From an uncultured Lachnospiraceae bacterium (lineage in GTDB: Bacteria > Bacillota > Clostridia > Lachnospirales > Lachnospiraceae), in contig CANRGZ010000003.1 in assembly GCA_947630295.1 (NCBI GenBank), forward strand, positions 1-64,000: 64,000 bases of DNA, in the 5' to 3' direction. Numbering within the stretch: the stretch's first letter is position 1; each line of letters begins with the position of its first letter. Both the position numbers and the translations under genes were made by a program. This document shows positions 52,953 to 60,699 of this stretch, piece by piece. The notes beneath the pieces were generated by a model, which was not told the origin of the DNA, searched no databases, and was given only the letters and a program-made list of their open reading frames with translations.

Positions 52953-54194
52953 ATGGATGTAAAGATTACGGATTATCAGAATTACGTTTTTAAGGACGAT
53001 TGGACGGAATGTTTCGAAAAGGCAGTGGAGGAGCTGAAAGAGGCCGGGGGAGGCACTTTGCGGGTAACGCCCGGAGTTTACAAATGCGCAAGCATCTGCC
53101 TGACCTCCAATATGACGCTGTATCTGGAAAAGGGCAGTGAGATTTCATTTATGGATGATTTTTCCCGCTATCCGGTGATCCGCGGCAGCTTTGAAGGCGT
53201 TTTCTGCGATATGTACCAGCCGTTTATTTACGCAAAGGACGAGGCGTCCGTATCCGTGGAAGGAAAGGGCGTCATTCGGGGCAACGGACAGAAGTGGTGG
53301 AAGGCGCTGCGGGACGGGGAACTTTCCGTTATGCGGCCCCGGCTGCTGTATTTTGAGTCCTGTTCCGAGGTTCTGATCAAGGATGTGACGTTGATCGATT
53401 CCCCCTGCTGGACCGTACATCCCTACTGGTGCGATTCGGTGCGGGTCATCGGCATCAAGATCAAAAATCCGGCGGACAGCCCCAATACCGACGGCATCAA
53501 TCCGGACAGCTGCAGAAATGTACTGATCAAGGGCTGCCAGATCGATGTGGGAGACGACTGTATCGCCATCAAATCCGGGGTGGAGCAAAACGACACTTTA
53601 AGATCCTGCGAGGATATTCTGATCGAGGACTGCCATATGGTACACGGCCACGGCGGCGTGGTTTTAGGCAGCGAGTCTTCCGGCGGCATTGCCCATGTGA
53701 CGGTGCGAAACTGCGTCTTTGAGGACACGGACCGGGGCATCCGCTACAAAACCCGCAGAAGGCGGGGCGGCGTGGTCAGCGATATCCGCTTTGAACACAT
53801 CCGGATGAAAAACGTCATGTGTCCGTTTGTATTTAATATGTTTTATTTCTGCGGCAAGCTGGGGAGAGAACCATGGGTTTCCGATCCCGCGCCGGCGCCG
53901 GTGGATGAAGGGACGCCTTCTTTAAGCGATATTGTGATTTCCCACGTGCAGGTGGAGGACGCCAGGTCCTGCGCCGGTATCTTTGCGGGACTGCCGGAGC
54001 AGAAGATCAGCGGCATTACCATGGAAGACTGCAGCGTTTCTATGCGGCAGGACGCTGTGCCGGAGATTCCTGCGATGATGGCCGGCATCGACCCCATGTC
54101 CGCTGCCGGATTTGTATTTAAAAACACGGAGCAGGTGACGATGAAACAGGTGGACCTGGAGAATGTCATCGGAGAAAAAGTCGTAAGACTTTAA
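52953..54194 (+). CDS. GH28 polygalacturonase-like enzyme, cytoplasmic
   Basis: 413 residues, right-handed beta-helix. GH28 catalytic signatures are all present: NTDGINPD (178-185), GDDCIAIKSG (Asp201-Asp202), HGHGGVVLGSE (231-241) and RYKT (264-267). It cleaves galacturonate-containing pectin chains or oligomers. No signal peptide, so it probably trims imported oligogalacturonides. ATG 52953 has AGGAGG nine bases upstream, just behind repeat copy 4. It lacks its usual pectin-utilisation neighbours here. Confidence 0.9.
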   Translation: MDVKITDYQNYVFKDDWTECFEKAVEELKEAGGGTLRVTPGVYKCASICLTSNMTLYLEKGSEISFMDDFSRYPVIRGSFEGVFCDMYQPFIYAKDEASVSVEGKGVIRGNGQKWWKALRDGELSVMRPRLLYFESCSEVLIKDVTLIDSPCWTVHPYWCDSVRVIGIKIKNPADSPNTDGINPDSCRNVLIKGCQIDVGDDCIAIKSGVEQNDTLRSCEDILIEDCHMVHGHGGVVLGSESSGGIAHVTVRNCVFEDTDRGIRYKTRRRRGGVVSDIRFEHIRMKNVMCPFVFNMFYFCGKLGREPWVSDPAPAPVDEGTPSLSDIVISHVQVEDARSCAGIFAGLPEQKISGITMEDCSVSMRQDAVPEIPAMMAGIDPMSAAGFVFKNTEQVTMKQVDLENVIGEKVVRL

Positions 54195-54274
54195 ATAAAA
54201 TTGTCGTTGGGACTTGTTTATTTTTCCGGTATGTGCGAAAATAAGAAGCAGTATTAGTCGAAAGGAGTATCAAT

Positions 54275-54967
54275 ATGATTTATACACAGGAAGTTGAAAA
54301 AATGTGCACCGTAGCAAAAGGTGCAAAGCATGAACCTGCGCCCATTCCTCAGGAAGGTGCATGGACCAAGGTGAAAGAAATCAAAGAGATCAACGGCTTT
54401 ACACATGGAATCGGCTGGTGCGCGCCGCAGCAGGGCGCCTGCAAGCTGTCCCTGAATGTAAAAGACGGCATTATTCAGGAAGCATTGGTAGAAACCATCG
54501 GCTGTTCCGGTATGACCCATTCCGCTGCTATGGCGAGTGAGATCCTTCCGGGCAAGACCGTGCTGGAAGCCATGAATACCGACCTGGTCTGCGACGCCAT
54601 CAATACGGCGATGCGTGAACTTGCGCTGCAGATCATTTACGGCAGAACCCAGAGCGCATTTTCCGAAAACGGACTGGCGGTAGGCGCAGGTCTGGAGGAT
54701 CTTGGCAAGGGTCTTCGTTCCCAGGTGGGTACGATGTACGGTACATTAAAGAAAGGCCCCCGTTATCTGGAGATGGCGGAAGGCTACGTCACAGGCATCG
54801 CGCTGGATGAAAACGATGAGATCATCGGTTACCAGTATGTCAGCCTCGGAAAGATGACGGATTTCATCAAGAAGGGCGACGATCCGAATACTGCATGGGA
54901 AAAGGCAAAAGGACAGTACGGCCGCGTTGCGGACGCTGTAAAGATTATTGATCCGAGAGAGGAATAA
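54275..54967 (+). CDS. NifU/IscU-like scaffold-type protein
   Basis: 230 residues. The central part GIGWCAPQQGACKLSLNVKDG and VETIGCSGMTHSAAMASEILPGKTVLEAM resembles the IscU/NifU N-terminal fold, with cysteines near residues 49, 56 and 77. A C-terminal extension of about 90 residues is not in classical IscU. Members of this group are regularly paired with the GGGtGRT protein, as here. An Fe-S role is inferred, not shown. AAAGGAG precedes ATG. Confidence 0.75.
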   Translation: MIYTQEVEKMCTVAKGAKHEPAPIPQEGAWTKVKEIKEINGFTHGIGWCAPQQGACKLSLNVKDGIIQEALVETIGCSGMTHSAAMASEILPGKTVLEAMNTDLVCDAINTAMRELALQIIYGRTQSAFSENGLAVGAGLEDLGKGLRSQVGTMYGTLKKGPRYLEMAEGYVTGIALDENDEIIGYQYVSLGKMTDFIKKGDDPNTAWEKAKGQYGRVADAVKIIDPREE

Positions 54968-55042
54968 TGACGGATCGCCTGAAAACCAGTTCACATGTAT
55001 ATTTAGAAAACGCCTGTCAACGGCGGAATGGAGGATTAATCA

Positions 55043-56053
55043 ATGGCTTTATTTGAATCATATGAAAGAAGAATCGATCAGATCAATGCGGTGCTTGCCA
55101 ATTACGGAATCGCATCGATCGAAGAGGCGGAGAAAATCACGAAGGACGCAGGTCTGGAAATCTACGACACCGTGAAGAAAATCCAGCCCATTTGTTTTGA
55201 AAATGCCTGCTGGGCGTACATCGTCGGCTGTGCAATCGCAATTAAGAAGAACTGCCGCAAGGCCGCGGATGCTTCGGCTGCCATCGGCGAAGGACTGCAG
55301 GCTTTCTGTATTCCGGGATCCGTTGCCGATCAGAGAAAGGTTGGCCTGGGCCATGGCAATCTGGGCAAGATGCTGCTGGAAGAAGACACCGAGTGCTTCG
55401 CATTCCTGGCAGGCCATGAGTCTTTTGCAGCGGCAGAAGGCGCCATCGGTATCGCGGAAAAGGCAAACAAGGTTCGTAAGAAACCCCTGCGTGTTATCTT
55501 AAACGGCCTCGGCAAAGACGCCGCACAGATCATTTCCCGGATCAACGGCTTTACTTATGTAGAGACGGAAATGGATTACTTCAGCGGCGAAGTAAAAGAA
55601 GTATACAGAAAATCCTACTCCAACGGACTGCGTGCCAAAGTCAACTGCTATGGCGCGGACGACGTCAGAGAAGGCGTTGCTATCATGCACAAGGAAGGCG
55701 TGGACGTTTCTATCACCGGCAACTCCACCAATCCCACCAGATTCCAGCACCCGGTTGCAGGAACTTACAAGAAAGAGTGTATCGAGCAGGGCAAGAAGTA
55801 TTTCAGCGTTGCATCGGGCGGCGGCACAGGCCGTACCCTGCATCCCGATAACATGGCGGCAGGCCCGGCTTCCTATGGTATGACGGATACCATGGGCCGT
55901 ATGCATTCGGATGCACAGTTCGCAGGATCTTCTTCGGTTCCGGCGCATGTAGAGATGATGGGCCTGATCGGTATGGGCAACAACCCGATGGTCGGCGCTA
56001 CCGTTGCATGCGCAGTCGCTGTAGAGGAAGCTGCTGCAGCAGGAAAGTTCTGA
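55043..56053 (+). CDS. GGGtGRT protein
   Basis: 336 residues. The name-giving motif is FSVASGGGTGRTLHPDNMAAGPASYGMTDTMGR around residues 254-286; the Gly-rich stretch suggests nucleotide or cofactor binding. The N-terminal part (LEIYDTVKKIQPICFENACWAY) contains a conserved Cys. Function unknown. GGAGG eight bases before ATG. Tight synteny with the NifU-like gene upstream and the flavodiiron gene downstream suggests one operon. Confidence 0.85.
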   Translation: MALFESYERRIDQINAVLANYGIASIEEAEKITKDAGLEIYDTVKKIQPICFENACWAYIVGCAIAIKKNCRKAADASAAIGEGLQAFCIPGSVADQRKVGLGHGNLGKMLLEEDTECFAFLAGHESFAAAEGAIGIAEKANKVRKKPLRVILNGLGKDAAQIISRINGFTYVETEMDYFSGEVKEVYRKSYSNGLRAKVNCYGADDVREGVAIMHKEGVDVSITGNSTNPTRFQHPVAGTYKKECIEQGKKYFSVASGGGTGRTLHPDNMAAGPASYGMTDTMGRMHSDAQFAGSSSVPAHVEMMGLIGMGNNPMVGATVACAVAVEEAAAAGKF

Positions 56054-56084
56054 AAAATTTCTTTCAGACAAAGGAGTATGAGCA

Positions 56085-57875
56085 ATGGATATTACAAACA
56101 CTATCAAATATGTTGGCGTCAATGATCACGAGATCGACCTGTTTGAAGGCCAGTATGTGGTGCCCAACGGCATGGCATACAATTCCTATGTGATCCTGGA
56201 TGACAAGATCGCGGTTATGGACACGGTTGACGCCAGATTTAAACATGCGTGGCTGGACAATCTGCAGAATGCGCTGGATGGCAGGACGCCGGATTATCTG
56301 ATCGTGCAGCATATGGAGCCGGATCATTCCGCAAATATCGATGAGTTTATGCAGACTTACCCGGAAGCGAAGATCGTTTCCTCCGCCAAGGCATTTACCA
56401 TGATGCAGCATTTCTTCGGGACGGATTACGAGGGAAGAAATATTGTGGCAGGCGAGGGCGATACTTTAAATCTGGGCGCGCATACACTGACTTTCGTGAC
56501 GGCACCGATGGTACACTGGCCGGAGGTTATCGTTACCTATGATTCGCTGGATAAAGTCCTGTTCTCCGCGGACGGCTTCGGAAAGTTCGGTGCGCTGGAC
56601 GCAGATGAGGACTGGGCCTGCGAAGCCCGCCGCTATTATATCGGCATTGTCGGAAAATACGGCGCGCAGGTACAGGCACTGTTAAAGAAGGCCGCTTCAC
56701 TGGAGATCGAAAAGATCTGCCCGCTGCACGGACCGATTCTGACGGAAAATCTGGGATATTATCTGAATCTTTACAATATCTGGTCTTCCTACGGCGTGGA
56801 AAGCGACGGCATTGTGATTGCCTATACTTCTGTATACGGACATACCAAAAAGGCCGTGGAACTGCTGGCCGACAAGCTGAAAGCCAAGGGCTGCCCGAAG
56901 GTCGTGGTCAACGATCTGGCCCGCTGCGACATGGCGGAAGCGGTGGAAGATGCCTTCCGTTACGGCAAACTGGTACTGGCTTCCACCACCTATAACGCTG
57001 AGGTCTTCCCTTTTATGAAGACCTTTATCGAGCATCTGGTCGAGCACAATTTCCAGAACCGCTATGTAGCCTTCATGGAAAACGGAAGCTGGGCGCCCCA
57101 GGCAGCAAAAGTCATGAAGCAGATGTTTGCCAACAGCAAGAAAATTACTTTTGCGGATCAGACGGTTCGGATTTTGTCGGCATTAAATGAAGAAAGCATT
57201 GCACAGATCGATGCGCTGTCGGATGAATTGTGCAGGGATTACCTTTCCAGAAAAGAAGATACGGCCAATAAGAATGATCTGACCGCTTTGTTCAGAATCG
57301 GATACGGTCTGTATGTGGTAACATCCAGCGACGGCAAGAAGGACAATGGCCTGATCGTCAATTCCGTGGCACAGGTGACGGACTCCCCGAATCGTGTGGC
57401 AGTGACCATTAATAAGAAGAATTATTCACACCACACCATCAAACAGACGGGCATTATGAACGTCAACTGTATTTCCGTGGACGCACCTTTTAAGGTATTT
57501 GAAGATTTCGGTTTCCGCAGCGGTATCAACACGGATAAATTTGTGGATTATGAAGAGCTGCGCTCCGACAACGGGCTGCGTTTCCTGCCCCGTTATATCA
57601 ATGCTTTTATGTCATTGAAGGTGGAGCAGTATATTGATCTCGGCAGCCATGGCATGTTCATCTGCAGCATTACCGAAGCCAGAGTGCTTTCGAAGTTCGA
57701 TACCATGACCTATACCTATTATCAGAACAATGTCAAGCCGAAACCGGATACGGAAGGCAAGAAAGGCTTTGTCTGCAAGGTCTGCGGTTATGTCTACGAA
57801 GGCGATACGCTGCCGGAGGACTTCATCTGTCCGCTGTGCAAGCATGGCGCGCAGGATTTTGAGCCTATCGGATAA
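56085..57875 (+). CDS. Flavodiiron protein with flavin-reductase and rubredoxin domains
   Basis: 596 residues. Residues 1-250: beta-lactamase-like diiron domain with HMEPDHS (His76, Glu78, Asp80, His81) and FSADGFGKFG. Residues about 255-395: flavodoxin domain (IAYTSVYGHTKKAVELLADK). Residues about 410-545: flavin-reductase-like split barrel (NGLIVNSVAQVTDSPNRVAV). Residues about 555-596: rubredoxin with CKVCGYVYEG and CPLCK. It reduces O2 to water or NO to N2O, with an internal electron chain from the reductase. AAAGGAG precedes ATG; 31 nt after the GGGtGRT gene. Confidence 0.93.
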   Translation: MDITNTIKYVGVNDHEIDLFEGQYVVPNGMAYNSYVILDDKIAVMDTVDARFKHAWLDNLQNALDGRTPDYLIVQHMEPDHSANIDEFMQTYPEAKIVSSAKAFTMMQHFFGTDYEGRNIVAGEGDTLNLGAHTLTFVTAPMVHWPEVIVTYDSLDKVLFSADGFGKFGALDADEDWACEARRYYIGIVGKYGAQVQALLKKAASLEIEKICPLHGPILTENLGYYLNLYNIWSSYGVESDGIVIAYTSVYGHTKKAVELLADKLKAKGCPKVVVNDLARCDMAEAVEDAFRYGKLVLASTTYNAEVFPFMKTFIEHLVEHNFQNRYVAFMENGSWAPQAAKVMKQMFANSKKITFADQTVRILSALNEESIAQIDALSDELCRDYLSRKEDTANKNDLTALFRIGYGLYVVTSSDGKKDNGLIVNSVAQVTDSPNRVAVTINKKNYSHHTIKQTGIMNVNCISVDAPFKVFEDFGFRSGINTDKFVDYEELRSDNGLRFLPRYINAFMSLKVEQYIDLGSHGMFICSITEARVLSKFDTMTYTYYQNNVKPKPDTEGKKGFVCKVCGYVYEGDTLPEDFICPLCKHGAQDFEPIG

Positions 57876-57968
57876 ATTTTCAAACAGAACATGACATATG
57901 AATCGTTTCCCCGATACTGCCGGATGCTCATAAGTCGTGCAATACAAACCGTGAAAATGGCAAAATGA

Positions 57969-58007
57969 AAAACAGGTATCGGCTGAGCGGGTCGATACCT
58001 GTTTTCG
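57969..58007. terminator. Bidirectional terminator
   Basis: AAAACAGGTATCG and CGATACCTGTTTT form a perfect 13-bp stem with T runs on both strands. It separates the flavodiiron operon from the convergent restriction-modification locus. Confidence 0.88.
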
Positions 58008-58056
58008 TTATCGGCATATAAAGCGAGCTTTGAAGGCATGGTATTTGTGACATCAA

Positions 58057-59901
58057 TCAGGTTACTTTCCATATCGTTTCATCGCCGCAGATATTGCGAA
58101 TTTTCAGACGAAGTGGTTTCTTTTCACAGCGAATTTGTCCGTTCCAAAATTCTTTTGTCTTAACGCCATTCACTATAACATAGCCATTCTTGTCAATTTT
58201 GATTTCATTGTCGGAGTGCCACTTGCCGTTATCGTATGTACAGTCAACGCTTAATAATTCAATAAGTTCCAAACCGTCTTCACTGATTTGAATGGGTTTG
58301 TATGGTTTACTTGCTGAAGAATTAAGGAAAGCCTTTTGATTAAACTCGGATATCTTTGAAAGTACACGATCGCTCATAAATTTATCAATAAAAACAGTGT
58401 ATCCCTCAAACAAGTCTCCATGGTTTTTCTTTGTATGAAATTCTGCATAATCCTCAATGATAATATCGTCAAGAATCTCTTTCAGGTCGCGCAGCTCTAT
58501 TTCGATTGTTGTGCTGTCGTCTTTTCTGATAAATTGCATGAGTTCATCTTGGTCTATAATGTCTATGTAATAAATGATTACCTTTTTTATATTGTTGCTA
58601 AGGTCGGGTATTGCCTGATGAATAATGCGGGTCATCATCACTTTGTCGAGCAGCTTAGAAGCACTATCCATCAGATTCGGCACATAAACAGGAACTGTCC
58701 CAAGCTTGCTGTCGGAGACAGCGCCTTCCCAAAAGGAATCGAGAGAATCCTCGTTTTTCAGACCGGGAATCAATGATTTAATTTTATCCATTGTTTGAAC
58801 GGGGTTACGATAAAGCTGTACGCCGTCTTTAATCTCCAGAATGTCAAATTCTGCGCTATTTGAGACTAGTCTGTCGCGGGTGGTTTGAATGGAGTTGAGT
58901 CCGATGTCGCAATGGATAAAGCGGCGTCCGAGCTTTGCGGCAACGGCAGCAGTGACACCACTGCCTCCGAAAAAGTCGGCTATGAGCATATCTTTGTTTG
59001 AAGATGCTTTAATGATTCTTTCCAGTAGTTTTTCTGATTTTTGTGTGGTATAATCTACATTTTCTCCCGGGTATCGTGCAGCTCGTTGTATATCTATCCA
59101 CCAATCTTCAGGTACTTTTCCGCTTTCATTAAGTACAATTGTCTCAAAATCCATTCCTCCCTTCCCGATTACATTACGGTTTGCTCTGTCAAGACTCCCT
59201 TCTGCATACGGTATTCTTATCTCATCTTTGTTAAAAATATAATTTTCACTTTTTGAAAAACGGCAAATAGTATCATGTTTTTTAGGAAAATCAAATCCGA
59301 CGTTTGATACAGCTGTATAACACCAAATAATTTCATTTCTAAAATTTTCCTCTCCGAAAATTTCGTCAAGCAAAATTTTTACATAATGTACAATGTGCCA
59401 ATCCAAATGAACATAAATGGATGCCGTTTCATTCATAACGGACTTGATGGCCATAAGGTTTTCGTACATCCAGTTCAGGTACTTTTCTTTGTCCCAAACG
59501 TCACCGTACATTTTTTCTTCAAAGGCCTTCAGATCATCAATATCAAGCTCCTGTTCAGCCTGAGCAATGGCTTCCGCCACTTTCGGGTTGCGGCGGATAT
59601 AAACCTTCTTTGCGTAATCCGCACCACTGGCAAATGGTGGGTCGATATACACAAGGTCGACCTGAATGCCTTTTTCTTTTAAATACGCGCAGGCAGAAAC
59701 GCATTCGCCACGGATAACCATATTACCGTCTGCATTTTCTCCTACGGTTTCCTGCTTTTCCATTTCATAAAGTGGCATACCGCGTTGGAACGTCTTTGAA
59801 ACGTCATCAGCACCTTTGTATTTCAATATTCTGTTAAAGTTTCCGAGTACAGCCTGCCCTTCAATCGGTTCGGGTGTAAACGGTACATATTTTATTGGCA
59901 T
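58057..59901 (-). CDS. mod: Type III modification methyltransferase (Mod)
   Basis: 614 residues. Catalytic motif IV DPPF at 87-90 precedes the S-adenosylmethionine motif ADFFGGSG at 308-315, the beta-class order of N6-adenine Mod subunits, with the target-recognition part between them. A C-terminal region of about 250 residues likely contacts Res. AAAGGAG upstream; three-base gap from the DUF4393 gene. Base composition is clearly more AT-rich than the rest of the window. Confidence 0.9.
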   Translation of the reverse strand: MPIKYVPFTPEPIEGQAVLGNFNRILKYKGADDVSKTFQRGMPLYEMEKQETVGENADGNMVIRGECVSACAYLKEKGIQVDLVYIDPPFASGADYAKKVYIRRNPKVAEAIAQAEQELDIDDLKAFEEKMYGDVWDKEKYLNWMYENLMAIKSVMNETASIYVHLDWHIVHYVKILLDEIFGEENFRNEIIWCYTAVSNVGFDFPKKHDTICRFSKSENYIFNKDEIRIPYAEGSLDRANRNVIGKGGMDFETIVLNESGKVPEDWWIDIQRAARYPGENVDYTTQKSEKLLERIIKASSNKDMLIADFFGGSGVTAAVAAKLGRRFIHCDIGLNSIQTTRDRLVSNSAEFDILEIKDGVQLYRNPVQTMDKIKSLIPGLKNEDSLDSFWEGAVSDSKLGTVPVYVPNLMDSASKLLDKVMMTRIIHQAIPDLSNNIKKVIIYYIDIIDQDELMQFIRKDDSTTIEIELRDLKEILDDIIIEDYAEFHTKKNHGDLFEGYTVFIDKFMSDRVLSKISEFNQKAFLNSSASKPYKPIQISEDGLELIELLSVDCTYDNGKWHSDNEIKIDKNGYVIVNGVKTKEFWNGQIRCEKKPLRLKIRNICGDETIWKVT

Positions 59902-59904
59902 AGA

Positions 59905-60699
59905 TTATATCTCCTTTCCCAAACATACTTTAATAAAGCATTTGCCGTAATCATTAACAAGTAGTACTTTTTCATTAATTTTAATCTTAAATGGTCTACC
60001 ATAAGATTTGTATAAAGTACTCCGGGACTGTACATACGGATGATCTTTAAATGAGTTATAATCGTATCCATCTATCTGCCCGTCAAATATATTTAAAACA
60101 CCTAATCTTAATAAATTGGTTATAGATGTAGAAATATTAAATGGATCTGATAAAGATGCTAATTCCTTTATAAAATATGTAGGCATAGAATTTGAATATA
60201 CTTTACTTATATTTTTAATTGAAAACTTAATTTCAGCACAAGCAAGTTGACTTGATTCAACAAATTTCTGTAAGACTTTAGCGTCTAAAGGACTCATCTG
60301 TTTTATAGCATCAACGAAAGATGGCAACGCTTGGATTACAGTTCTTGTATCCATAGCGGAAACTAACAAATTTTCGTACATTTCGCGTAGTTCTTTTTCG
60401 TCATATGTATATTTTAAAGCCTCTAAAGTAGGACCGGCAATCATTGTTGGAGGAATTTGTAAATTCTCAGGAGGGATACATTTAGTCTTTTCTTTTAAAT
60501 CATTTTCAAATGCCTCTAAATTGTATTTAAATGTTAAATTGGCTTTTTTAATAGGATATAATACAACATTGTTAAAAAAGCCGACCACGGTGGACAATAC
60601 TCCGTCAGTTTGCTTGGCGGTTTCGGGAAAAGATTGTTGAATCGCATCGGAAATCGGTTCAATTACATCAGGCAATAAAGAATTTCTGCTTTCGTTCAT
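59905..60699 (-). CDS. DUF4393 (Abi-alpha) family protein inside the type III R-M locus
   Basis: 264 residues. N-terminal helix LPDVIEPISDAIQQSFPET, a possible membrane-proximal stretch TVVGFFNNVVLYPIKKANL, then YNLEAFENDLKEKTKCIPPENLQIPP and AGPTLEALKYTYDEKELREMYENLL, the typical face of DUF4393, a family linked by name to abortive infection. The rest is helical with a beta C-terminus. Its ATG overlaps the res stop by one base (TAATG) and mod follows within three bases, so it is translated as part of the R-M operon. The most AT-rich gene in the window. Confidence 0.8.
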   Translation of the reverse strand: MNESRNSLLPDVIEPISDAIQQSFPETAKQTDGVLSTVVGFFNNVVLYPIKKANLTFKYNLEAFENDLKEKTKCIPPENLQIPPTMIAGPTLEALKYTYDEKELREMYENLLVSAMDTRTVIQALPSFVDAIKQMSPLDAKVLQKFVESSQLACAEIKFSIKNISKVYSNSMPTYFIKELASLSDPFNISTSITNLLRLGVLNIFDGQIDGYDYNSFKDHPYVQSRSTLYKSYGRPFKIKINEKVLLVNDYGKCFIKVCLGKEI

